DNA from: Mixophyes australis
Taxonomy: Eukaryota > Chordata > Amphibia > Anura > Limnodynastidae
Length of the DNA: 64,000 bases
Reading direction: 5' to 3'
Assembly (NCBI GenBank): GCA_036250195.1
Contig: JAVHZZ010000005.1
Span: 182,635,448 to 182,699,447, forward strand
The notes under the pieces are model-generated. The model had not been told where the DNA came from and ran no database searches. It saw only the letters and a list, made by a program, of their open reading frames with translations. The position numbers were made by a program, and so were the translations under genes. Positions 1-10,106 of this stretch are shown here, piece after piece; position 1 is the first letter of the stretch; every line of letters starts with the position of its first letter.

Positions 1-1985
1 TGTCGGACCTGTGATTTTTGTGTAAAAGGGGTAGTGACTGTTATCCTCAAATCAAAACTCATTTTACCTAAGTTTTAAGGACAACTAATTCTTAAAATAC
101 ATTGTTCAGTGTTACCAAGACTTTTCACTGCAGCTCTTTCAAAAAAAGTTTTATGTCACTATTTAAGAAAGTTCAAAACTTCTAGATTTGCAGACCTTTA
201 CTATCTCTGCAAATGTGCATAGTGCATTCATGGAAGTGCTGCCACATCCCAGATTTTGGTGAACTGCTCCAGGAAATCTGTTATATCAAATGAATCAATT
301 GATAAATTGAACTAAGATGTAAAATGTGAAGTCAGAGGGTCTGGTGTGTGTATACCTGGGGCTTTTGCCCACCTCCATGTTAAAAGATAACAGCAACACT
401 TTCAGGGAAAGCTGAGCCACTTCAAAGACCCCTAAGGGTGAACTGCATCCTCACATAGGAGAGTTTGTTGACATCTAACGAAACTTTGGTCAGCTGGGAG
501 GGAACCGTTCACAGCTTGAAGCCTTACACAAGGATGAGGGCTTGCTGAATCTTATACAGACAAATATAATTCCATTTCCAAAATGCAACTTAAAATCAAT
601 AACAGTAGTTATCAACCATGTATTCCTCAATAGCATGATGAAAGGCAGTCCATATGTCAAATGAAGCATTCTGTCACCCAGAGAAGTTGAAGAAATACTC
701 TGCACTGTTTGGTATCAATAAGTTGGCAAAGTCATAGTGGATCTATTAATAATAAAATTGGGTCTGTGTGACATTCCACAGGGAGTCTGTGTGACATTTC
801 ATAGTAGAATTGTGTCGTAAATCAGGCAACATGCAAATGGTGATTGTAAACAGTGTCACAGACCACAACCCCTGGAGGTGGGGTAAGGTGTATAGGTGTC
901 TTTAAAAAGCTGAGAATAGTTACAAGAAATTGTCAGTCTTTTGGGAAATCAGTCATCATTGATAAGCTGTACATCTTTAAGCCAATTTCCCTTGGTGCAG
1001 AATATACCACTTATCTGTAAGTTATACTCCGAATTTTACCCCTTTATTTTACCTGATTTGCAACTTTTTATTTGTATGTCAGTTGTTTTTTTATATATAA
1101 CCTGTAAGCATTTAACTTTTTGTATATTAAATCAAACCCTTAATAGGTGAAGTCATTATTGCTCTAAACTAATTCACTGCCTGTCTTGAAGAGACAGATT
1201 GCTTGACCATGCTAAACTTTTCATTGCTGAGGTATGAATTGTGAATACATTTGTATACCAAGTCTACCAAGCTGAGTGTCTGCCTGCATGCTCATTTGTG
1301 TCATAGAGCCTTGAGGGGTTAAGTGTTAACCCTTTGATTGTGGGTGTGTACATTGCTAAACTGTGTGTAACAAGAAGTGCTCATTATGTGCCACTGTGAG
1401 ACAGTATGTTGGGGTCCTATTGCTCTTATTCAATAGGTGGTGGCAAACCGAAGTGGGTGTGGTTGTGGTTGCGTGAGCACTTTTTGGGGGCGATTCAGCT
1501 AAATCTGTAACCTGAGAGGAAGATTGAGTGCTGGAATCGTGTGTAACCCTATACAGTAAACACTTCCAAGTCACAAGTACGCAAAGTGCGGGTTGTGACT
1601 GGTAAAGGGAGTTAGGAGAGGTATTCTGACAAATTAGAGGTGATAAATTGTTTGACTGTGAAAATAGGATAAGATATTAAATCAGGGAGTAGCCAGAGGG
1701 GGCTATTCGTGACAAAAGGTATGATTTGCCATTCACACAGTGACATATGTATACTCTTAAATTACCACAAATGTAATTAGTATTTAGTATTTTACTCGTT
1801 ATTTTGCAAAGGCTAAATTCACATTGTAAATATGAGCCACAATAAATATGTTCTCCTCCCTGATAAGTTCCCCTTATTGTTATGTTTTCTAAATCGCTGC
1901 AACTATGACTTTCTATAGTACACAAAACAACATTATCCTAATAATAACAAAAATAACAATAATAAATGTTTATTTTACATTGTAG
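1..1985. other. Unassigned sequence, probably collagen intron
   Basis: No coding exon, RNA gene or repeat family was recognised. The sequence is AT-rich with only short open frames and ends in a pyrimidine-poor but usable acceptor (tgtag) at 1981-1985. Being immediately upstream of an in-phase collagen exon, it is best read as intron. Confidence 0.5.
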
Positions 1986-2057
1986 GGTCAAAGAGGAGAC
2001 CCAGGTTTGCCTGGTTTGGAGGGTTCAATGGGGATCCAGGGACCAAAGGGACATAAG
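1986..2057 (+). CDS. COL21A1: Collagen exon, 72 nt
   Basis: 24 codons give eight consecutive Gly-X-Y triplets (GQR GDP GLP GLE GSM GIQ GPK GHK), phase 0 at both ends. Acceptor tgtag, donor gtaact. The next exon begins with Gly, so the triple-helix register is kept. Confidence 0.85.
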
Positions 2058-2681
2058 GTAACTAGCCTAGAGAAGTGAAACACATTTTGTCTACTTGTTT
2101 TTATTATATAAAAATTTACTGTATCATATTGTTAAAACAAATATACAAGAATTTTCACTCATACATAGTAGTATTTTAATAGATAATAGTAATTAAATTA
2201 ATAAAGTTTTTGTGACATTTTTGTGACATCTAATTACTAATTTACTCTTCCCCAAAAGCTATAGTGGCATAGAACAATGTTCTTTTTATACTACCAGAGT
2301 TTCTCCTGAATATGTCTCTTTCCTTACCATAGAATGCCAATGATATTAATAATTATTGATAGTGAAAAATAAGGAAGAGGTAGATAAAAAGGTAAATACA
2401 TATTAAGAGCATTTCTGAAGCCAATGTCTAGTTTATTATAGGTATTTGAATGCCCTAATGAATGGAACAAAATCATTCTGATAGGTCCACTTTAATCCTG
2501 AACACATAATAGTATTAAACACAGTGCACATAAAGAAAGAAAACATAGAGAAATCTAAAGAAAACCTTGAAAAATACTTCACCACTTTTTGCCGTAAGTA
2601 TGGGCATTGCAATTCAGAAACAAAAAGAAAAACAATTGTACTAAATGAGAAGTGACTAATCTTTAAAAACAACTTTTTCAG

Positions 2682-2717
2682 GGGGACATCGGTGAGGAAG
2701 GATATAAAGGAGACCAG
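2682..2717 (+). CDS. COL21A1: Collagen exon, 36 nt
   Basis: Twelve codons (GDIGEEGYKGDQ) make four Gly-X-Y triplets. The acceptor follows a T-rich tract (tttttcag) and the donor is gtaaat. Phase 0 at both ends, continuing the register of the 72-nt exon. The length is a multiple of 9, usual in collagen genes. Confidence 0.85.
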
Positions 2718-3656
2718 GTAAATTATTTGTAACCTGACTAGGTTATCTACTACCACTGCACACATGCCAAAAAAATGTCTGAGATCACTTTCGAGAAGAC
2801 ATTTTAAGCGGAAAAAATTATTAAAAAATGTATGAGCTTTGTTTAATATACAGGTGGCTAAGTGGTTAGCACTTCTGCCTCACAGCACTGGGGTCATGAG
2901 TTCAATTCCCGACCATGGCCTTATCTGTGAGGAGTTTGTATGTTCTCCCCCAGTTTGCGTGGGTTTCCTCCGGGTTCTCCGGTTTCCTCCCACACTCCAA
3001 AACATACTGGTAGGTTAATTGGCTGCTAACAAATTCACCCTAGTCTATGTGTGTGTGTGTTAGGCAATTTAGACTGTAAGCCCCAATGGGGCAGGGACTG
3101 ATGTGAATGGGTTCTCTGTTCAGCGCTGCAGAATTAGTGGCGCTATATAAATAAATGGTGATGATGATGATGATGATGATGATGACTCCACAATCTTCCT
3201 GTATCCGTTTGATAGATTCTTCCTGTTACTGTTTTGCGCTGTTGGGAGACCCTACTCCTTCTACTCTCAAACTGTCAGCCTGCAGCTTCCCATTTGCCTC
3301 TACTCCCCTCCCTTCATCAAGATACTGCTCTTGGCACATGCAGCCCAGTTCTCACTAACATAATCAAAGATACCACAAGATCAACACACTAACTCCCTGA
3401 AATTCTCTGCACTTATGTGAACATTCCGGTGAACTAATTGGCTACAGGTTATTCTATGAGTTACATCTCCCACTATACTCCGAATCACTTTGTACATTCT
3501 TCTGTTGCTGTTTTACTTTATATGTTGCTTGTTATCTCTGGACACCCTATATGTGGATTTTCTCACACTACAGATCTTCAGACCCCTCAAACACCTCTTT
3601 CTATTTATCTATTTTATGTTTTATTGTTTAATTTCTATATTGTCCATTTCTTGTAG
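2718..3656 (+). other. Collagen intron with a SINE
   Basis: This 0.94-kb intron carries the tRNA-headed SINE at 2852-3184. The remaining sequence, 3185-3650, has no recognisable feature beyond a T-rich stretch leading to the acceptor ttcttgtag. Confidence 0.7.
2852..3184 (+). mobile_element. tRNA-derived SINE with L2-like tail
   Basis: The 5' head has a pol III A-box-like stretch (TGGCTAAGTGG at about 2855) and a B-box-like stretch (GAGTTCAATTCC around 2898-2909), as in tRNA-derived SINEs. The body contains the common vertebrate motif about cutting in 'gtttcctccgggttctcc'. The 3' end, GCGCTATATAAATAAATG followed by a GAT/ATG microsatellite (3159-3184), matches the tail of the L2-type LINE at 35.1 kb, so this SINE probably used L2 machinery. 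A minus-strand relative lies at 44885-45230. Confidence 0.75.
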
Positions 3657-3701
3657 GGAGAAAAGGGGGAAGCAGGCCAGCCTGGAATTGTAGGAATAAG
3701 G
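3657..3701 (+). CDS. COL21A1: Collagen exon, 45 nt
   Basis: Fifteen codons (GEKGEAGQPGIVGIR) give five Gly-X-Y triplets. Acceptor ttgtag, donor gtaaaa. 45 nt is a classic collagen exon length. Phase 0, in register with both neighbours. Confidence 0.85.
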
Positions 3702-3789
3702 GTAAAACGTCTACTTTTACTTATCTCTATATAAAATATGAAATTTGTATGATATTAATAACTTTCTTTTGCTTACAAAATCCAAAAAG

Positions 3790-3822
3790 GGTGAAGAAGG
3801 CAGCAAGGGAGTCAAAGGAGAG
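3790..3822 (+). CDS. COL21A1: Collagen exon, 33 nt
   Basis: Eleven codons (GEEGSKGVKGE). The exon ends after G-E of a triplet, and the next coding exon, 22.7 kb away, starts with the missing Y residue (K). That exact fit supports direct splicing of these two exons. The acceptor (ccaaaaag) has a weak pyrimidine tract. Donor gtaaga. Confidence 0.8.
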
Positions 3823-4394
3823 GTAAGACGTCAATTTCATATTATAGACTGCAATTGCATTTTATATTACTCACAGCTAAGGGGAGTACCCACTGGCATT
3901 TGAACTACGCAACTTCAAAGGCCTGTGAAACCATATGTCAAATATGTTTAACATGAGGTTGTCCCCATTTGAGAGGTCAATTAATGTCAATCCATTGCCC
4001 GTAATGCACGTAGCTTTCCTTAAATACGTTCAATACGGCAGTGGGAAAACCACAATGCTCCTGAGAGCGTTTAAAATCGCAAGTGGGAATGGTGTTATTG
4101 GAACCAATGGGCTCTATTTCAATTTCACTTTTATGCACAAAATTGACAGCAGTGGCGTAAGTCGTTAACGTTTCCTTATTAAGGATGAATGATAAAACAT
4201 CCAGTTTAGGAAAAAGATAATGATGCATCTGTATTCTTTTATGCTGCTCCTCATTGCTTAATGCTATTTTGCTGTAAATTTGAGTTGCATATAATCCTGA
4301 ATGCAATATAAACTTCAATATTGATCTTCCATGGCAGCATTAATTAAAAGTATGTGTGTTAAATAGACAGTTGTAAAACATAAGAGTTGGCTGA
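3823..4394 (+). other. Start of the 22.7-kb collagen intron
   Basis: Nothing recognisable between the donor at 3823 and the ERV insertion site. ATCT at 4395-4398 is the left copy of the ERV target duplication. Confidence 0.6.
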
Positions 4395-4468
4395 ATCTTG
4401 TTATGTGCGTTTTATCGCTAACCAATAACGATTGTCGAACCTTGATTTGTGTTTCCAAAGCACAAAGA

Positions 4469-4474
4469 TTTATT
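4469..4474 (-). terminator. LTR polyadenylation signal
   Basis: AATAAA on the minus strand in the LTR, downstream of the TATA box and about 70 nt before the LTR end. This is the expected place for retroviral 3' processing. Confidence 0.6.
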
Positions 4475-4614
4475 CGCAATAAGTAGAATAAAATGCTCAA
4501 GCGAAGTAATAGTAAATACAGCCGTTACTTATCGCAGGCGCTCTGGATCCAGTGCAGTCATTCAATCCTGAAGTCTGGGGACAAGATGTCTGCACTCTGG
4601 ATCACAAGCTGCTG

Positions 4615-4622
4615 CTTATATA
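4615..4622 (-). promoter_or_regulatory. LTR TATA box
   Basis: TATATAAG on the minus strand, about 140 nt upstream of the LTR AATAAA signal. The same box occurs in the 5' LTR near 12853-12860, where it would drive proviral transcription. Confidence 0.6.
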
Positions 4623-5236
4623 CACAATCAAATACAGTAATACAATGAAGATGGTATGGCTTGCATCTATTGGTCCGGGTCTCAGGAATGTCCAAGGGGT
4701 CATCAATCATTGGCTGGCTCATCCTAAGGAATCCAAAGGAGGGGGTCATCTCTGCAGGGGGTATGCTCTGCTCTTCCCGCCAGGATGCCTTAGTCTTAAG
4801 TAGTTCATAATTCCCTATCATTCATAACTTGCGTATGCACTCTGCGATTCCCTCGCAGAGTGAACCAAACAGTAGGATATGTAATAAGGTTCATTATGAT
4901 ACCACTCATGATGTTATTCCTTTAACCCGTTCCGTGTATTTCACTAATATGCATGTAACTCTGATATAACATATAAATACTACTATATTTCGACATAACT
5001 GACTATGTGTTGCAACTACCATTAATGTGTATTATTTTATAAGTATGCGTGTTTGTGCGAATGTATGGTAAAAGACCAATTACTGTTGTTGCCACGTGTA
5101 GTGGATGCGTACGCCCTTTCACGCCGTTGCGTGCCCTTGTACGTCGTAGCGTACCGTACGCATATTTTCAGACAAAGACAACCAAGTTTGCTAGACTTTA
5201 ATTGAAATGACTTTATCCAATTTACTGACTTCGACA

Positions 5237-5250
5237 GTTCCACCCTTTGA
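5237..5250 (-). promoter_or_regulatory. ERV polypurine tract
   Basis: On the minus strand, AAAGGGTGGAAC abuts the 3' LTR start (TGTCGAAG). Position and composition fit the plus-strand primer of retroviral reverse transcription. It is interrupted by one T. Confidence 0.65.
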
Positions 5251-5265
5251 TAGTGTAATAAACTA

Positions 5266-5982
5266 TCACCCAATCACCGTTTCAAGTTCAGGATTGTACA
5301 ATACTTCTCCACAGACCATGATCTCGGTATCTGGTACCACCCTTTCAGTCTCTTTCTCAGTGTTACTCTTATGAGACCGTTTTCCACACTTCAACACAGT
5401 AGGAACACATTTGACAACTAAACCAATTGCTAAGATGACACCCAGTATAAGGAGAAGAAGCTTACCTACACTCGCAATCATTTCCTGTACCCACTCCCCC
5501 AGACCGGAGAACCATTTTGCTGGGTTCAACCATGAGAACCAACCCGCCACCTTTTCCCCGACCTCATATAACGAAGAATTATGGCTCTTTCGAAATTCCC
5601 ATTTCAGCTGCAAAATTTCATCCATCTTCCGGTCTATAACCTCTTTAGGGTCATCCGTATTATTAGTAATGTACGTGCAACATTTGACACCGAACTGGGT
5701 GGCCAGTGTCACACAGTACCCACCAGTAATAGAGGTGAGATAATTTAGTACCAGTCTATGTTGCACCAACTCTTTCTTGTACGCTTGTAGCTCCCTTCCA
5801 GTATACCTGAAAGTGTCATCATACATCTCGGTGATATTATCTATTAGTTTGGCTAGGTCTTGGATATATTTAAAGTTTAATGTTCCCCGAGCGGTCCTGG
5901 TGAGATCTAGAGCAACCATAACTTGGAAACCAGCAGTTTCACTAATCAATTTTGTAGCTATGGGTTCCTCACCAGGAATCAT
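5266..5982 (-). pseudogene. env: ERV env, transmembrane (TM) subunit part
   Basis: A 238-residue open frame resembles the TM subunit of retroviral Env, the membrane-anchored part of the glycoprotein. Visible are a helical heptad-like stretch (about 35-85), a Cys motif (C90, C101, C102), a Trp-rich membrane-proximal region (about 147-165), a hydrophobic anchor (about 173-192) and a cytoplasmic tail. The Cys spacing is C-x(10)-CC, not the common C-x(6)-CC. The frame differs from the SU frame, with which it overlaps by 4 nt (5979-5982), so Env is broken by a frameshift. The apparent ATG at 5982 is internal, not a genuine start. Confidence 0.8.
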
Positions 5983-7106
5983 ATTTCTCTTGCCACAGTG
6001 TTCATACTGTGTGTGTGTATGTATGGTGGTGATGTAGTCTTGTGAATATCAACCATTTCTTCATGAGTAATAGTCATGATTTCAGGAACCAGTTTAGCTA
6101 AGAAACACAAGCCCTTGGAACTCAGAGTCACCCAGGAATAAGCTTTTCTTCCACAAACAAAATACACATCCTCAAGGAGAACATAAGGAACAGTATGCCC
6201 ATGAATTATGTCACACAGAGTTTTGATAAAACTACCCATGCCTAGTGTCTCCATCTGCTCTAGACACGTGTCGGCATTAATGACATTTTCACATTTATCT
6301 GTAGAGACTTTTCCAATGGATACCTTCTTATGTTTGGTTATACGCCCTAACTTGTGACTTCCATCAACATTCCTGCCTAGTAGTGACCTTGTGAGTCTCT
6401 CTCTAAAATGAGTGTGGCGAGCCATTGTCTGATCTGATAGGTCAGCCTCCCAATTCTCCAGGCGCTTTGCATGAGATATGTTTAGGCACAGCAAAGATCT
6501 GCCTATGGAGTATTGTCGAAGCGTCAGACTAGGGGACCTAGTGTTATTGTACCTCCCTTCTATGGGCCTCCCACCCCTTAATTCGAGTACTTCGGATATG
6601 TTTAGAGGGAATGGCACTAGTCCTATGTTATGCTGCCCTTGAGGCACGTGAGAGCACACCCAACACTCGGTTTGGTTTAGTACCTTACCCACCAGGGAGT
6701 GATAATCCTCCAAAGGATGCCCGCCTATATTCAGAGTACTGGGAGACTGGCATCGTTGGATGCATCTCTCTTCAACTAGGGAGTTGCAGAACTTGCAGAT
6801 ACAATACTCATCAGACAATAGCCCCTCACACTGCCTCCGAGTTCCTGAGCTAGCAGACCTTTTCATAACCCCTGGACCAAGTTTGATAATGGGCTGCTCA
6901 GGATATCCTATTAACTTTTCTTCGGCCTCCATTTCATCCGTATCACTCCCAGAACTCTCTTCCGTCCTCCATCCTACTTCACAAAAATAGAATGTCCTAG
7001 AAAAAGTAAAAACAAGGAAAATCCTGGAACAAAAGAAAAACAAAAACCGCCACTCCATCGCTGGAAAGATAGTTCTGAGGCAACGTCTCTGGTTCAGGTG
7101 TCTCAA
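5979..7106 (-). pseudogene. env: ERV env, surface (SU) subunit part
   Basis: A 375-residue open frame lies just after the pol stop. It has a hydrophobic signal-like stretch after a second Met (residues about 17-36), many Cys residues, N-glycosylation sequons and a C-W-V-C motif, the CxxC that in gamma-type Envs links SU to TM. The frame ends with a TGA at 5979-5981. The TM frame is open upstream of its own ATG through a GT-rich run (about 6010-6022), so a microsatellite slip there is a likely cause of the break. Identification rests on order after pol and these motifs. Confidence 0.75.
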
Positions 7107-7115
7107 CTGCAGGCT

Positions 7116-10073
7116 TTAGGTCTCCCGGAACAGGCTCACTAGTGACAGCTCTATGTCGTCGGTCTGAGTCTTGTCTTGCACTTTCTCCGGATTATGGACT
7201 CTCCTGCAGTGGGTGGAATGGACCCAAGTGTCTCTCTCTGCAACCTTCAGTGATGTAGTACTGGTCAGCAGCACTTGGTACGGGCCTTCCCAACGGTCTG
7301 TTAAACAACCTGAACATAAGAAATTGCGGATCATAACATAGTCTCCAGGTTCAACATCATGACAGTTCGTCTCTGGCATACCAGGTGACAGCATTTTTAG
7401 TTTTTGTTGTTGTTGTTTCAGCTGTCTACTCATTCTTATAAGATATTGTACAGTCACTTCATTATTACACTTTAAGTCGTCTTGTGGACTCACGATCAAA
7501 TGAGGTTGTCGTCCGAACAGTATCTCAAAGGGGGACAGATTAAGAGGAGGTCTAGGAGTGGTTCGAATGCTGTGGAGGACCAACTGCAAAGCCTCAGGCC
7601 ATGCCAACCCAGTTTCAGCCATTATCTTACCCAGTTTGTTCTTGATAGTACCGTTTACTCTCTCCACCTTACCACTGGCTTGTGGTCGGTAAGGGGTGTG
7701 AAGTCTGCTACTGATTCCCATGAGTTTACACATATTTTGGAAGATATCACCAGTAAAATGGGTACCCCTATCACTTTCAATGATTCTAGGGATACCGAAC
7801 CTACACACAAAGTCTTGTACAATTTTCTTTGCAGTGAACACAGCAGTATTAGTGGCTGCCGGATATGCTTCTACCCAACCGGAAAACACATCAATACACA
7901 CTAACACATACTTTAGATTCCTGCACGGTGGTAATTGGATATAGTCAATTTGTATTACCTGGAAAGGTCCGTCTGTTGGAGGGATGTGGGATGGCTCAGT
8001 TGGAATAGTTTTCCCAACATTTTTCCTCAAACAAGTAAGACATGACATTGCTTTCTTACCAGCCTGAGAGGAAAATCCGGGAGCACACCACCAAAACGTA
8101 AAATCTACATTTTCTAAGGGGGTGTCACGTATGTCGGGCTTTGCAGTAAAGGTCTGATTCAGGTGTTCCATACAGTCACGCGTGTCAGTATTCTTGCCTA
8201 ACTCATCATCAACCAGGGTCTCCTCACCTCCCACCCTTTGTGTCTCTTGAGACACATACGGAAGGTATGTAGCTGGATTTAAGGTGTTACATCGTTTGAT
8301 GGTGATGTTTAAGGGGGCCATCAGGGCTAGTTCCCATTTTGTGAATCTAGCTGAAGAAACATGTCTGGTTTGGGCTGAATTTAACAAAGCTGATACAGCA
8401 TGGGGTGTATAGATGGTTGAATTATGACCTAATACTACATCCTCGCTCTTACTTACTAGAAGGGCCGTTGCTGCTACACTTCTGAGACATGTTGGGAGTG
8501 ATCTTGCCACATTGTCTAATTGTGCACTGTAGTATGCTACCGGTCTGCTAGCGTCACCATGTTTCTGTGCGAGGACACCTGCTGCACAGCCATCAGCTTC
8601 TGTACAAAATAGCTCAAAAGGCTTTTCATAATCAGGTATTCCCAATGCAGGTGCTCTTGTCAGACTATCTTTAAGATTAAAGAACGCTTGCTCTGACTCT
8701 TCTGTTTGTACAACACGTTCTGGTTTTGAGGAAGAGACTAGCTCCTGCAATGGTAATGCCAGAATAGAAAATCCTGGGATCCAGGACCTACAGTATCCAC
8801 ACATCCCCAAGAAAGTACGAATCTGCTTCTGGCTCTGCGGCAGGGTCATGTGTTGTATGGCCTCAATTCTGTCGGTTGTCAGGTGTCTTAGCCCCTTAGT
8901 GAGGCAGTGTCCTAAGTATTTGACCTTAGTCTGACATGGCTGTAATTTATCCTTTGCCACCTTGTGCCCTGATTGTGAAAGATGAAGCAACAACAATTTA
9001 GTATCATGTAAACATGACATAAAAGAATCAGAGCACAACAACAAATCGTCCACATATTGAATTAGAACAGACCCATTGTGGGGTTGAAAGGATTGCAAAC
9101 AGTCATGTAAGGCTTGGGAGAAAATACTGGGGCTGTCAATGAACCCCTGGGGTAGTCTGGTCCATGTGTATTGCACTCCCATGTAGGAGAATGCAAAAAG
9201 GTATTGGCAGTCAGGATGAAGAGGGACTGAGAAGAAAGCAGAACATAGATCAATGACAGTAAAATGACTGGCAGACGGTGGAATCTGCATGAGGATGACA
9301 GCTGGATTCGGTACTACGGGGAATTGGCTCTCAACAACTTTACTAATTCCCCTTAAGTCCTGGACTAATCTATAGCCCCTCCCCCCATTCTTCTTCACAG
9401 GGAAAATGGGACTATTTGCTGTACTGGCTGTACGAATTAAAATCCCCTGTTGTAACAGCCTCTCAATAACAGGATATACCCCTAGTTCCACCTCCGGTTT
9501 TAATGGATACTGTGGGATTTTTGGAGCTATCCTACCACTTTTTAGATTGACCATGACAGGGGCTACGTTTGCCATCAGTCCAGTGTCCTGTCCATCTCTG
9601 GTCCATAGGGAACCTGGTATTTCCAGCAACATCCCCTTTACTTGAGATGGACTTTGTTCTATAACAGGAGAGTGTAACATTAACCTTTGAGGGGTGTCCA
9701 ATATATCCTGTACCTCATGTGCGACCTTCTCCGGTATATCTAAGAACACACCATCAGAAGTACAGTATATGACACATCCCATTTTACATAACAAGTCTCT
9801 CCTTAGCAAGTTAGTAGGAGCTGCTGCAGCTAAGAGAAACGAATGCCTAGTATGCAGAGGCCCGATAGTAACTTCGGCGGGTTTAGTTAGAGGATAATGT
9901 AACACTTTTCCCGTTACCCCCATAGCTGGAATGGTTTTACTGGTCACCTGTAGATTGAAAGGAGAGGTTATCACAGATCGGGCCGCCCCTCTATCTACAA
10001 GAAAGGTTTGTTTCCTACCAGCTATGTCAACTATCATTGTTGGTTCTTCACTCTGACTCTCAGTTAACCTCAC
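7116..10073 (-). pseudogene. pol: ERV pol: protease, RT, truncated RNase H, integrase
   Basis: A 985-residue frame, in the same frame as gag after an amber codon. Domains in order: protease (about 15-110), reverse transcriptase with LPQG (307-310) and catalytic YVDD (340-343), connection/RNase H start (about 480-600), integrase C-x-x-C (678-681), integrase core D710, D768, E804 and a gammaretrovirus-like C-terminus. There are two lesions. The protease active-site triad reads D27-R28-G29 where D-T/S-G is expected. An in-frame junction near residues 660-662 (about 8088-8095) lacks most of RNase H and the HH half of the integrase zinc finger. A normal gammaretroviral pol is roughly 200 residues longer. 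Confidence 0.88.
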
Positions 10074-10106
10074 TGGCTGTAGACTACAGGTATGACCTGA
10101 CCCCTA
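10074..10106 (-). promoter_or_regulatory. Gag amber codon, likely readthrough site to pol
   Basis: Gag ends with TAG at 10104-10106 and the same frame stays open into pol. The codon is followed by GGG TCA GGT, a G-rich context reminiscent of gammaretroviral readthrough signals. Gag-Pol by stop readthrough is the family rule; use here is inferred. Confidence 0.75.

Larger units (their letters stand above)
4399..5236 (-). repeat. ERV 3' LTR
   Basis: Near-identical to 12637-13474 at a constant offset of 8238. On the minus strand it begins TGTCGAAG and ends CATAACA. It carries a TATA-like box (TATATAAG, 4615-4622) and an AATAAA signal (4469-4474) in the order expected for U3-R-U5. Confidence 0.92.

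Noticed and set aside
2852..2915. A tRNA gene at the SINE head
   Set aside because: A and B boxes are recognisable but no full cloverleaf is evident, and the same head recurs in the 45-kb copy joined to a SINE body.
3155..3358. Frame starting with a poly-Met run
   Set aside because: It comes from the ATG microsatellite tail of the SINE.
4552..4821. Small frames at 4552-4821 and their twins at 12790-13059
   Set aside because: They lie in the noncoding LTR and occur on both strands; shadows only.
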